Positions 45,598-57,740 of a stretch of DNA of 64,000 bases are shown here, piece by piece. The position numbers and the translations under genes were made by a program. The notes under the pieces are model-generated. The model had not been told where the DNA came from and searched no databases. It saw nothing but the letters and a program-made list of their open reading frames with translations. The stretch is from Sambucus nigra (taxonomy: Eukaryota; Streptophyta; Magnoliopsida; Dipsacales; Adoxaceae), in NCBI GenBank assembly GCA_949130495.1, contig OX422210.1, forward strand, positions 504,533,760-504,597,759, in the 5' to 3' direction. The stretch's first letter is position 1. Each line of letters opens with the position of its first letter.

Positions 45598-46195
45598 GTA
45601 TAAGAGATGTCAAACCGAAATAATCTTGGACTCGAGTCCATGATAATTTGACATGTGGCTAATCCAAGAGACCACATTAAGACAGCGTTTAAACTATCAT
45701 GTGCGTGGGTTGTTCTTAGACCCGCGGTCGATCGTCTAGGGGACCGCGATCAACCAGACCTATAGGAAAAACTTGTTTATTTTCCGATTCCGACCCCATA
45801 GCCTTAAATTATATATTTTTAGTACACACTAAAAGTGATCAAACTATTTTTATCGGCCACGAGGAAACCTATAAAAATCCCATAAAGTTTCACTTTCTTT
45901 TCGCGTCACGTACCACTAAATATCGCATTATATTAACCATATATGTGTCACATCCATTCCTCAACTAATTGGTGTCGTGCTTCACCAATATGCTAATTAT
46001 AACTATTTGAACTCAAATGTCCATCCATATAAATCATGGAGCGTAAAGTGTGCTTTATAATTCCTACGTGCATCGTGTCACTCTATGTATTAGTTCGGAT
46101 CAATACTTATGTACTTGTACCTCCAATGAGTTCTCCAAAAAATAAAATACTTCAATTATCATTAAATATTTTTTTTTCTAGGGTGGGGTATTACA

Positions 46196-46215
46196 AACTT
46201 CCCTCCTTAGGGAAT
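46196..46215 (-). other. E6 polypurine tract
   Basis: Minus strand aaggagggaagtt directly before the LTR start TGTAATACCCC, preceded by a tttcaagggtgaaattc word of the kind seen in chromoviruses at this place. Confidence 0.7.
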
Positions 46216-48133
46216 TTCACCCTTGAAATTCTTAGTTTGTCAAAATTTAGCATTTGGTTAACTATGATCCTCAAGCATTCTCAACACTTTGGCCTAAAAC
46301 CCCAAATGTTTACTTTCATCAATCACATTGCTAACCCATCCTAGGCGAACACTAAGGTCTTAGTGATAATTCCCAAGCATGCCTAACATGTTACCTAAAC
46401 AATACCTTGAGATAATCGATATCCACCACGTATGGCACTACCACCAATGAACTTATCATTATGGACCATTCCTATATTAGGATTCACAGCCTATGTTTCC
46501 TCAAACATTTCTTGGATTACGCCTAGCCTAGGATGATATGACCTCAACACTTCTCATTACACACATCAATGATTTCAAAGACCGTCACCTTCTCACATAG
46601 GTCTACCTAATAGATATCTCCTACGAGATCCTTGTGTCAACCGAGATTCATCCTAAGTATCACAACAGAATCATATACGAGCAATCACGTCCTTAATTCA
46701 TACAATTCTTAAGAGAGTGCAACCCTAGAACCTAAAGTTTTATCAAGTCCTGGAACACACAACCTTGGACACATGACCAAGTCATAAATAGTGATGTTGA
46801 TCAAGTAATGAAACTTGTTAACCAAAATCAATTAAGTAACCTATGTAAGCTACATGAAATAAGCATCAAGCCACGCGTACACACAAACTAGTGTAGAACA
46901 AAGATTCTTTCGAAAAATAGAGAAATCATATACCATAACGCATTAGCCACACAGAGCCTGACATGCATCACTACTGAGCTTATGCAACGCCATACCATAA
47001 TTACAACAGATCAAGAACTTCCTAATTTCAGTATCAAATAAGACACAAGAAATGCAACGAATCGGGCGATTGTCACGCCCAAAGAAAACAATCAAATTTT
47101 GACAATGAATTGTACCACCCGAAGTATGAACCCACAACGCACACTCAAAATCTATAGATTTCTACCAATATCTGCTAAAGTCTTAGCCTTGCCACATACT
47201 CTGTCTTGGCTTATTAACCGTGACGGGTTCTAACTTCCAATCACCCATCAATCTGGACGAACGGATACAAAACAAATTCCGTTGGGAAGCTGAAATGCTA
47301 GGCTTCCCTCCTTAGGACCAATGCTACATGTTCCACCCGTTGTAACTATTCTATGTCAATGTGACATTACATCTCTTGGCACTTATCACTATTTATCGAC
47401 CTATCACACCTAGGCCCCACAATTTCAATAGGCAATAACTAATCTCACTTTACGAGCTTACTCTCATTAGGTGAAACAAAAACCTAACATAGTTTCAAAC
47501 ACTCAACTCATGAACCATTTACAAAACCCTAAGCACAACCTACATGATCCCAATTCATAGTTATCCTAATGGCATCTCAAGTTTCAAGCATTACTCATGC
47601 CTAATGATTTCCCTCACCAGACTCCTTACTACCCATATAGGTAGCACATGTAGGTGCTATAATCAAGCCTAACACTTAATTCCGAGTGTTGTCTCTAAAA
47701 AAACCATGACGAACATCATTGTGTTCTAAGTCTTCCAGGTGCGCAACCTAGCATTGTTCAACGTATTTTTCCATTATCATCAACGGTCATATCACGACAC
47801 CAGCTTATAGACACAAGTCGTAGCACTAACTCAAAGTACTGCCATAAATAAACATGACCTAACCGTACTATAATAATCAATGGTCTATCATCACTATGTA
47901 AACTTCAATATAACAATGATCCCCGAAGTCTCATGGGAGATGACATTAAACCCAATTATATCTCTAAACAGCTTACACATTTTTTACAAGAAACTGCAAG
48001 TCATATCATGACATATGCTACAGAACTTTGAATTTACCACTACGAAATATATATCACCATACAAACTTCAATGGAAGAATTATTTCCAAGGTTTTGGGGA
48101 GAAGCACTATTTTCATTGTGATGCACAGTACAC
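46216..48133 (-). other. E6 interior, 3' part: no recognisable coding
   Basis: About 1.9 kb without an ORF above 65 codons on the minus strand. A 64-codon frame (47137-46943) has GGTIHCQNLIVFFG but matches no domain that I know. Composition and texture are like the right-hand interior at 57741-59351. Confidence 0.5.
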
Positions 48134-50083
48134 TAAAAAAATACCACTTAAGTTGTTTAATTCAAGATTAAACTATTTAAATGGCTCCGAACAGTTTGTT
48201 GACTAAACTCATTTCTCAAAACAAATTTTAAACACAGGATTTGTAAAACAGCGAGTTATTTCAGGTATAGGTTTACCAGTTTTGAAAGAAAAAACTTAAG
48301 ATACTTAAATCAACACAGCCTCAAGAAAGGGACGAGAGGAAGATGAAGTATACACGAATGATTTTAACATGGTAAAACCCCACCCAGTTGAGGAAACATC
48401 CACGGACGTCTCTACACCTCAAAAGTAAAACTTAACTAAAATAAAGTAACAGTTTACAAACTATATAACAATCAAGACACATAATCAGACCTAATTCTAA
48501 GTTAGGAGACATACCAACTCCTCTAGATTTTCTGACTTCTCCCAAGGCTCTATGTTGTTGATGTTCTCTCAGCTTTGTAACTCCAATCCATTTAGCTTTA
48601 CGTTGACTTAAATATCCAAGATCTCAATACCAACACTTTTCAGTGTAGTAGTGTGAAATTGTAAGTGCTGATGTTCTCTAAATCACATGCATGCAACTCA
48701 CACACAGTTAATTACAAACAGAATGCAAAACAATTCACAAATATGCAAATATTTCCAAAATCAGTTTAATCAAAGTTATCACACTTTGAATCTTTAAAAT
48801 ATCCGAAGATCAAGAGGGAATCTTGCTATAAACACGAGCCAAGATCCTAAGCACTTTCTTATTTGAAAATATGTACACTTATTTCACCAAATGTGAAATA
48901 TATGAATGTGTAAATCCCCAATCAAGATCTCAACTAGATCTAAGTCTGAATATTCAAAGAAACTGAAATCGGTAAAGGTTTTATTGGTTTAGGGTTTGAA
49001 AATAACATATAAGTTTGAAAACAACCAACAAAATAAGATTTCTCGAAAGAAGAAATCAAAACTAAGCAATATCTAAGTGATATGTATCACATAGATCAAA
49101 TCTCAAAGTTATATGGAAGAAAATGAGATTGAATCAACGTGATTAAGTTGGGAAAGAGATAAAGGACAAAAGAGAATATATCTACTCAAATCTCAAACTA
49201 ACTCACTCTCAAAAAGTGTTTTCTAGAAATATTTGGCCAGAGTTTAGTTTTGGGTTGGGTTTTCTCTCTTGTTGCTCTCTCTGTCTCTCTTCTCTCTTTA
49301 TTTTCTCTCAGAAGTAAGGTTGGACAAAGATTGTAAACGTATAACATATGGCATGTATATATAGTAAATGATGGAGGGCTTTAGAACCACGAAGTAAATC
49401 AACGCTCAGGATCAATTTTACATGATCAAAGTAAATCTAAGGGTTAAGAATGCACCTCTTATAAGCTAACCCTCATTGGTTGATCCAAACGTTACAAGGA
49501 TCATCTCAGATTACACAGGTCATTGATTAACAAGATCCAAGGGTTCACAGGTATGCACAAGTATGTGAGAGCATAAAAACACACATCCAGCCATTATGGA
49601 ATAACCATGTGTAAGGCTGAGATTGAACTACAAACGCGTGTTTTTTATGTTACAAAAATACAACTTCTAACCACAATATTTTCAAGTGCTTGCGGTTTCT
49701 ACCCAAACATATATTTAGCAGCTTATAGAATTTACAAAACAACCCACAAAGTTTTAAAAACCAAAATTAAATTCTAAAAATATATATATTAAAATCTTTA
49801 GAAATTAATTAACACATCCCAAAAATTATGGAAAATTATTTTTAGAGGGATTTAACTCACTTACAACCATATAATGGATAAGGCAAACTCATATGCAGCA
49901 CATGAATGAATCCTAGGCTAAGTGTTAGTGCGTATACCTTTTGGACTATTAGAGGAATTCAAAATGAAGAGTCTAAGGTTCTTTAGATTGAAAGGGGTAT
50001 GACTCAATTTTGTCACTATTTCCAAACTAGATGGGAACCTATATAATATAAACTTAACTAAGTCAAAGATATAGGGTGCTTCA
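48134..50083 (-). repeat. E7 3' LTR (1950 bp)
   Basis: Plus-strand reading taaaaaaataccacttaag ... tatagggtgcttca. The first dinucleotide has mutated from TG to TA. A minus-strand TATA box (ctatatatac) lies at about 49352-49362. Word for word parallel to 55756-57740. Confidence 0.9.
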
Positions 50084-50097
50084 ATCTCCCCATTTGG
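50084..50097 (-). other. E7 polypurine tract
   Basis: Minus strand AAATGGGGAGAT immediately before the LTR start TGAAGCACCC. Confidence 0.8.
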
Positions 50098-50419
50098 AAA
50101 TATGAGACAAAATCTCCTTTGAGTCATCTACGACTCGTAGGGATACAAAAGAATAAGAAAACTTACTCCTATACAAAAATTCTATCTGCCCAATATCCTA
50201 GAAAGAGAAAATTACATAACTCAACTAGATACAGAACAGTACCCTATCACAAATCTTATGCAAATGAAGGTACTGATTCCTGAAAATAAGATAACTAAGA
50301 TCAAGATTTTTAGTTGAGAATACACCAAAATGTCCAAGAGTACTCAAATTTCTCCTCAATTTTTTCTCAAATGGACAAAGGGCAAAATAAACAAGTATAA
50401 TACAAAAAATCATTGTTTT

Positions 50420-50890
50420 TCCATAAACATACCAATAGATTTTCTTAAAGATTCAAAACAATGAAAGTCTAAAGGCTTTGTAAACATGACTGCTAATTTC
50501 AATTCAGTAGGAAGGTAATTAATTTCTAACTCCTTAGATTCAACTAACTAGCGTATGAAATGATATCTTATTTCAATATGTTTAGTACGAGAGTGATGAA
50601 CTGGATTTTTAGAAATATTAATCGCCCTTTGATTGTCATAATAGATATGAAACTTATCTTCAGTTATACCGTAATCTTTAAGCATTTGTTGTAGCCAAAG
50701 TAATTGAGCATAACATCTTCCTACGATAATATATTCGAATTCGGCAGTAGATAAGGAAGTGCAGTTTTATTTCTTACTTCTCCATCCTACCAAATTGTTA
50801 CCAATGTAGTAACATACTCCCAAAGTACTCTTACTATCATCGATAAAATTGGCCCAATTAGCATCGGCGTAACCTACTATAGTACTAGAC
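50420..50890 (-). pseudogene. E7 pol: RNase H
   Basis: Read leftwards: VGYADANWANFIDDSKSTLG, then SLSTAEFEYIIVGRCYAQLL, YDNQRAINISKNPVHHSRTK and HIEIRYHFI, ending AVMFTKPLDFHCFESLRKSI. These are all the copia RNase H blocks, in SIRE-like form. Stops lie near 50770 and 50560. Between its end and the LTR there are only some 340 bases, with no env-like gene. Confidence 0.87.
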
Positions 50891-51840
50891 GTGTCTTAAG
50901 TGTACCAAAGTTCTAATTTGAGAGTACCTTTAATGTATTTGATAATTCTTTTAACACGCAATAAATGACTCTCTTTAGGATTGTTTTGATATCGAGCACA
51001 CACGAAGATAGAGTACATGATATCAGGATGGCAGGCAGTAAGGTAAAGTAAGCTTCCTATCATACTACGGTACATGGTAGAATCAATGGATTTTCCAATC
51101 TCATCTTTAGAGAGTTTGACAGAAGTACTCATAGAAGTCCTCACTTCTTTAGCTATTTATAGGCCAAACTTCTTGACAAACTCTAAAGCGTATTTAGATT
51201 GCGATAGAAATAATCAGTCTGAATTTTGTTTAACTTGGAGCCCTAAGAAGAATTGTATCTCCCCCATAAGAGAATTTTGAAATTCTTTATGCATAATGTT
51301 CGAGAAAATCTTAACTTCTACAGGGGAGGTAGATCCAAAAATGCTATCGTCAATATAAACTTGAGAAATAATAGTATTGTTATCAAAATGTTTGACCAAC
51401 AAGGTTTGCTCATTCCCTCCTCTCCTAAACTCATTGTCTAAAAGAAAGGCGGATAGACACTCATACCAAGCTCTAGGAGATTATTTTAACCCATAAAGAG
51501 CTTTTTCAAAACGATAGACATAATTTGGGTGATGCGGGTCCATAAACCCTCTAGGATGTTCTACATAGGTCTCCTCAGTTAAAATTCCATTAAGGAAGGT
51601 TAACTTAACATCCATTTGATATAGTGTGAAATACAAATGACAAGCTATTGCAAAAAGTAAGCGAACAGATTCGAGGCGAGTGACAGGAGTAAAAGTTTTC
51701 TCGAAATCTATTCCTTCAATCTGGGAGTAGCCCTAGGCAATTAATCTAGTTTTATTCCAAATAATCATCCCAGATTCATCAGTCTTATTTTTTAAAATCC
51801 AACGTGTGCCAATAACCCTTTTTATTTTTAAGCTTGGGTA
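50890..51840 (-). pseudogene. E7 pol: reverse transcriptase
   Basis: Read leftwards: YLVPKLKNKKGYWHTLDFKK-like start (about 51830), GIDFEKTFTPVTRLESVRLL, YQMDVKLTFLNGILTEETYV, PRGFMDPHHPNYVYRFEKAL and YGLK, then QVYIDDSIFGSTSPVEVKIF (51360-51300) with both Asp of the YIDD motif, LMGEIQFFLGLQVKQ, and finally STMYRSMIGSLLYLTACHPD (open 51144-50896). Frameshifts divide it. Confidence 0.87.
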
Positions 51841-52369
51841 CAAGATACGAAACATCATAAATTACAAATTGAAGAAGTTCCTCCTGCATAGCACATATCC
51901 ACAAAGTGTCATTCAAGGCTTCATTTATAATTTTTGTCTCAATAAGAGACATAAAACATGCAAAATGAGCAATGTTATGAAGTTGAGATCTTGTACAAAT
52001 ATGCTTAGTAGGATTACCAACTACACTATCTAACGGATGATCTTTGGAAACCCAATTAGGTACTTCAGGGGTCTCAGTTGGTAAGGATTCAACTATTTCT
52101 TAAGAGCCATGATTTAAAATGTTTTCGGACTCATCCACAATAATTGGTTATTCGGTCTTACTTTCTACATTAGTGTCACGTACAACCACATTAATGGATT
52201 CCATCAAGGTTTTGGTATGAAGATTGTAGACACGGTAGGCTCTATTATTTGGAGAATATCCTAAGAAAATGGATTTATCTCCTCTGGTTTCGAATTTAGA
52301 CAGATGTTATATGTCCTTGCAGACATAATAGGTGCTACCAAAGGTTCTAAAGTATTTTAGGTTAGGTTT

Positions 52370-53050
52370 CTTCCCATACCAAACCTCATAGGATGTTTGT
52401 TTGGTATTTTTCCTTAATTAGACTTGATTGATTATATGACAGGCGATACTAATGGATTCTACCCAAAAATATTTTGATAGGTTTTTCGCATGAATCATCA
52501 CACGGGCCATTTATTGAAGAGTGTGATTTTTACACTCAGAAATCCCATTTTGTTGAGGTGTCTTAGGAGGACTAAATTCATGTTTGTAACCATTATAGTC
52601 ATAATTTTCTATGATGCCTGAATCTATGAATTCTCCTCCTTTATCACTACGAATTCTATCTACTTGGGAGTCCTTTTCGCTTTCCATACGAACTAATATG
52701 TTCAAAAACTTACGAAAAGTTTCTGATATATGTTTTAAAAAGGCAACCCATATGAATCGAGTGAAGTCATCAACCATAACAAGGATGTAATTGCTTCCAC
52801 AAAGACTAACAGTACGAGAAGGACCCATTAGGTCCATATGGATGAGTTCTAGAGGCTTAGTTGATAGAACTTCTTTAACTTTCTTATGGGGATGCTTAAT
52901 AATCTTCCCTTCTTGACATTGACCACTAACAATGTTTGAAATTGGTTTAATCTGAGGAGGAACTCTATCTATCTCTTGGGAGCACCATTTGCCAAGACGA
53001 TCATAATTATTGTGACCCAACCTATTATGCCATACCTCGTTGTTATCCAT
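52370..53050 (-). pseudogene. E7 pol: pre-integrase zinc region and integrase core
   Basis: A 179-codon open frame (53050-52511), one of the longest in the window. VWHNRLGHNNYDRLGKWCSQ is the pre-integrase H...H part and the later SGQCQEGK its C part. The core has LELIHMDLMGPSRTVSLCGS (first Asp), VDRIRSDKGGEFIDSG (second Asp) and PPKTPQQNGISECKNHTL (Glu). All three acids of the DDE triad are present. Left of 52511 it goes on as KNLSKYFWVESISIACHIIN. Confidence 0.9.
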
Positions 53051-53296
53051 TATGGTAATGTTACAAAAATCTGTACTTGGATGGACTATGTAACGCTTAT
53101 CTAGAGTATGTAGTCCTGTAATAATGCAATCACCTTATTCATTTAAAATTTTGTAGTTGTTCTTTAAAAAAGAGACAGTATGGTTTGAGTCACAAAACTG
53201 TGATATACTTAGTAAATTGGCTTTAAGTCCTTTTACCAGGAGAATATATTCAAGAATGGGTAATCCTTATTCATGGAGTGTTCCTTTACCAACGAT

Positions 53297-53866
53297 CTAG
53301 GATGATTCACCATCTCCGAACAAGAATTTTCCTCCAGAGAAGTTAATTTTGTTTGAAAGTTTGGAATCATCCCCAGTCATATGTTTGGAACAACCCGAGT
53401 CTAAATACCATCCAGTTGTTGTATGTTCAGCTCTAAAAGAACTGATCACAATGTTGCATTTTAACTGGGGTAATAGGTCATCTTTTCTAACCCAAATTTC
53501 TCTAGTTTTCAATTTGCGCTTATTAGCTTGTATTTGATAAAACTTGCCAACTTTTGTTTTTTCTTTAAAAGATTTTGGTTCATTTTTATTGTTGTTATAA
53601 ATAGTTTGAAAAAATGGTCTAGAAAATAATTTTGGTTTCCTTTTTGTTGATGGTCTTTTAGTATTAGTCATTTTCCTTCTGTTACGATAATTAGAATTCT
53701 TGTCCCTAGGTGGCACGTGATGAAATGTCGAATTTGCTTGTCGAATAGGGGGGGCAAACATATTTAAAAAAAAATTCAACATTATGATTAGAGTTGCTTG
53801 ATTCACTAATGTATAACTTTGGTTGTTTTCTATCAAACTCATTTTAAACTTTGAAAATCTGGACAA
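53297..53866 (-). pseudogene. E7 pol: protease with basic N-terminal linker
   Basis: A 189-codon open frame. The first part is basic and low in complexity (NYRNRRKMTNTKRPSTKRKP). It then has EIWVRKDDLLPQLKCNIV and the active site TTGWYLDSGCSKHMTGD, with DSG intact, and NKINFSGGKFLFGDGES. This is the SIRE-like form of the copia aspartic protease. Confidence 0.85.
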
Positions 53867-53946
53867 GTTTCAATAGGTCTTTTTCCACCAGACACAAACA
53901 TTATAGTTTCAACATTTTTAGTTTGGGTTTTAGAGTTGGGACAAAA

Positions 53947-54520
53947 TCATATTCTAGTTATATCATCAAAATTGGTTTTACTTTCATCAACATAATCTTC
54001 AAAACATTTAGAATTATTTTCAAATTTTGCAAACTTTTTAAAGACTTTGGATGTCTTTTCTTTTGTTTGTTCCAATTCCAACAACGTTCCTTTGTATTTC
54101 TTTTTTAGAATTTCATTAGAGTTAGATAACTCTTTCTGTTTTTGTTCAAAATTTTTGGTTCCATTCTCATAAGTTAGACATTGAGTGGTGTACTTTTTAG
54201 CATTCTGTTTGATCATCTGACTTAGGGTTTCTATATTCTGGGTAAGATCCTTGATAATATTTTCAAGCCTTGTGCTTTTCTTAAGAGTTTTTGTGTAAAG
54301 TGTGTGAATGTAAGGGTTGTCAGAGTCACTAAGTGTGCAGTGTCCCCTAGTAGTGAATTTTTAGGACTCACACACCTATTGACATCAATAATAGGGCATT
54401 CCCTTTTACTCTCACACACAGAGTTTGAAGCATTATCAACATTCTCAAGCAATAACGCATATAAACCAATAGGCATAGTATTAGTTAACATAGCATGATC
54501 AGATTCCTCATCATCATTAT
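53947..54520 (-). pseudogene. E7 gag-pol linker: coiled coil
   Basis: Open frame 54216-53947: KNFEQKQKELSNSNEILKKK and LLELEQTKEKTSKVFKKFAK, a long charged heptad pattern between the zinc knuckle and the protease. It goes on to 54491 in another frame. I do not know a role beyond assembly of the gag polyprotein. Confidence 0.65.
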
Positions 54521-54523
54521 AGA

Positions 54524-54874
54524 TTATCTTAGCAAAGAATGATATACAAGGGGGTCAAAAGTGTTAGATGACTTAGGTTCATCATTTTCAGAGTCATTTG
54601 AGTCATCCCAAGTCTTTCTTAGATGATACCTATTATTTTTGTGAGTTTTTTCTAAGTTAACTATACAGTCACTAGCCATGTGTCCTATCTTCCCACATCT
54701 ATAGCATTCAACATTTTTAAGGTCTTTCTCAGGTCTCTTGTGATTGTCAGTCTGGTGTTTATCTTGTCTTCTCGCATGAGGCAAGTTGTTAGATTGATTT
54801 GGATAAGTAGGTTTGCCTTGTCTTTTTGCTATTTTATTTGAAAAGTTCATAAGTTTCTTAAATTTTTTAGACAT
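54524..54874 (-). pseudogene. E7 gag: zinc knuckle part
   Basis: A 116-codon frame with a basic segment (NKIAKRQGKPTYPNQ, HARRQDKHQTDNHKRPEKD) and one intact CCHC knuckle, CYRCGKIGHMASDC (about 54705-54664), which binds RNA during packaging. Confidence 0.88.
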
Positions 54875-55072
54875 TAAGGCAATCTAATAATCCAAAGAAT
54901 CTAAATTACGGTCCTCATCAGAGTCTAAGTCAATGTTAGGTATGCAAAATTATGGCGTGGTCAACTTAGATGAAAAGACAAGATTGGAGGCAGACTGTCT
55001 CTTTTGGGACTGGGTTAATTGTTTCTTAAATTCTAATTTCATTTCCACAGTTCTCAATTTGCTATTGAAGAG

Positions 55073-55530
55073 TTAAGGTATGAGATTTTGATCATCCATC
55101 TCCTCAATTGCATATCTCTTATTATCATTTTTTTGTGGAAGTGATCTTAGTATTTTAGAGACAATTTCATTTCTATCAAAAACAATCCCATTAGCATGAA
55201 ATTTGGTCACAATGTCTATCAGCCTAATATAAAAGTCATCAAATGACTCAGTCTCAGTCATGATCAAGGAGTTATACTGTTGAATCAACATTTATGTTTT
55301 AGCAGCTTTAACTTTGGTATCACCCTCATGTGTAGTCACTAGGGTGTTCCATGCTTCCTTAGAGGTAGAACAGAATGATATACTCTTAAATTTGTGTTCC
55401 TTAATAGACATAAATATGTAATTTTTGCCTTTGTTATTACTAAGGGAAGTTTGTTTCTCTTCTTTAGTGAATTCACTTAGTAACTTTCTAATCCTCACAG
55501 TACTTGCTTCAGCGGTTGGTTTAGTACGAA
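55073..55530 (-). pseudogene. E7 gag: UBN2-type core
   Basis: Two frames, 55498-55292 and 55291-55073, separated by one stop: EHKFKSISFCSTSKEAWNTL, VTTHEGDTKVKAAK, then SLIMTETESFDDFYIRLIDI, VSKILRSLPQKND and RYAIEEMDD. This is the gag-polypeptide (UBN2) pattern of copia elements. The start toward 55560 (MSGKLFKMVTLF...) is uncertain. Confidence 0.82.
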
Positions 55531-55741
55531 AAGTGTAACCATTTTAAATAACTTACCAGACATTATCTCCCAGTATCCCTTGGATGAAGGCAACCACCCT
55601 TACCTTCCAGTAAGGAAAGTTAGTTCCATTAAATAGAGGAATCCTGGACAGGTTTCCTAGTGTCTCAAATTTCTCGTCCACAATTTGTTTTGAGAAACAA
55701 TTTCAGAAACTCAAGATCTAAATAATTTTTAAATAACCAAA

Positions 55742-55753
55742 GCTCCGATACCA
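55742..55753 (-). other. E7 primer binding site (tRNA-Met type)
   Basis: Minus strand TGGTATCGGAGC, one mismatch from the initiator tRNA-Met complement, two bases inside the LTR. Confidence 0.85.
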
Positions 55754-55755
55754 AT

Positions 55756-57740
55756 TGAAAAAATACCACTTAAGTCGTTTAATTGAAGATTAAACTATCT
55801 AAATGGCTCCGAATAGTTTGTGAAGAAACTCTTTTCTTAAAACAAATTTTAAACACAAGATATGTAAAACAATATGAACTAGTTATTTCAGATATAGGTT
55901 TGCTAGTTTTGAAAAAAAAAACTTAAGAAACTTAAATCAACACAGCCTCAAGAAAGGGATGAGAGGAAGATGAAGTATACACGAATGTTTTTAATGTGGT
56001 AAAACCCCACCCAATTAGGGAAACATCCATGGAGGTCTCTACACCTCAAAATAAAAAATCCACTAAAATAGAGTAACAATTGATAAACTATATAACAATC
56101 AGGACACATAATCAGACCGAATTCTAAGTTCAGAAATATACTAACTCCTCTGCATTTTTTGACTTCTCCTAAGGCTCTGATGTTGTTGATGTTCTCTCAG
56201 CTTTGTAACTCCACTCCTTTTAGCTTTACATAGACTCAAAAATCCAAGATCTCAATATCAACACTTTTCAGTGTAGTAGTGTGAAAGTGTAAGTGGTGAT
56301 GTGCTCTAAATCACATGCATACAACTCACAGACACTTAATTACAGACAGAATGCAAAACAGATCACAAATATGTAAATATTTCCAAAATCAATTTAATGA
56401 AAATTATCAAACTTTGAAGCTTTAAAATATCCACAGATCAAGAGGGAATCTTGATATAAACACGGGCCAAGATACTAAACACTTTCTTATTTTAAAATAT
56501 ATACACTTATTTCACAAAATGTGAAATATATGTAAGTGTAAATTCCCAATCAAGATCTCAACTAGATCTAAGTCTGAATATTCAAAGAAATTGAAATCAG
56601 TAAAGGTTTTGTTGGTTTAGGGTTTGAAAATAACATATAAGTTTGAAAACAACCAACAAAATAAGATTTCTCAAAAGAAGAAATCAAAACTAAGCAATAT
56701 CTAAGTGATATGTATTACAGAGATCAAATCTCAAAGTTCTATGGAAGAAAATGAGATTGAATCAATGTGATTAAGTTGAGAAAGAGATAAAGGATAGAAG
56801 ATGATAGATCTACTCGAATCTCAAACTAACTCACTCTCACAAAGGGCTTTCTGGAAAGATTTGGTCAGACTTTAGTTTAGGGTTTGGTTTCTACCTCTTC
56901 TCTTTCTTTCTCTCTCTCTCTCTCTCTCTCTCTCCCTCCCTCTATTCTCTCTTTATTTTCTCTCAGACGTGATGCCAGCCAAAGATTGTAAATGTATAAC
57001 ATATGGCATGTATATATAGTAAGTGATGGAAGGCTCTGGAACCACGAAGAAAATCAACGCTCAAGAATGAATTTAAATTATCGAAGAAAATATAAGGGTT
57101 AAGAATGCACCGCTTATAAGCTAACCCTCATTAGTTGATACAGACGTTACAAGGATCATCTGAGATTACATGAAGGTCTTTGATTAATAAGATCCAAGGG
57201 TTCACATGTATGCACAAGTATGTGAGAGCATTAAAACACAAATCCAACTGTTGTGGAATAACCACGTGTAGGGCTGAGATTGAACTACAAACGCGCGTTT
57301 TTGATGTTACAAAAATACAACTTCTCACCACATTGTTTTCAAACGCTTTCGATTTCTACCCAAGCATATATTTAGCATCTTATAGAATTTACACAACAGC
57401 CCACAAAGTTTTAAAAACCAAAATTAAATTGTAAAAAAATTATTTAAAATCTTTACAAATTAGTTAACACATCCCAAAAATTACGGAAAAGTATTTTTAG
57501 AGGGATTTAACTCACACACAACCATATAATGAATAAGGTAAACTCATATGCAACACATGAATGCGTCCTAGGTGAAGTGTTGGTGCTTATACCTTTTGAA
57601 CTATTAGAGGAAGTAAAAATGAAGAGTTTGAGGTTATTTGGAATGAAAGGGGTATGACTCAATTTTCTCACTATTTCCAAACTAGATGAGCACTTATATA
57701 TAATATAGACTCAAGTGAGTCAAAGATATAGGGTGCTTCA
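55756..57740 (-). repeat. E7 5' LTR (1985 bp)
   Basis: Plus-strand reading tgaaaaaataccacttaag ... tatagggtgcttca. TG and CA ends are intact. It has a longer (CT)n tract (56911-56940) than its partner and a minus-strand TATA box (ctatatatac) at about 57010-57022. Confidence 0.9.

Larger units (their letters stand above)
43011..46195 (-). repeat. E6 3' LTR (3185 bp)
   Basis: Plus-strand reading starts tgtaatgccccgac and ends ggggtattaca, perfect TG...CA ends with inverted TGTAAT-/-ATTACA termini. Its first 250 bases match the right LTR (59352) at about 83% by eye. It contains a minus-strand TATA box at 45597 and a (GA)n tract at 45495. Confidence 0.85.
48134..57740 (-). mobile_element. E7: SIRE-like Ty1/copia element, both LTRs present
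   Basis: Complete in structure: LTRs of 1950 and 1985 bp, PBS, polypurine tract and, on the minus strand, gag, protease, integrase, RT and RNase H in copia order. The UBN2-type gag, the WYLDSGCSKHMTGD protease motif and the STAEFEY-FTKPL RNase H ending are those of the SIRE/Maximus lineage. The LTRs agree at about 90% over their first 300 bases. The bases next to the two ends (tacac and tgtag) do not form a clear target duplication. It is inserted in E6. Confidence 0.88.

Noticed and set aside
50084..50420. Search for an env-like gene between RNase H and 3' LTR of E7, as some SIRE elements have one.
   Set aside because: Only about 340 bases are available and no ORF of use is seen.
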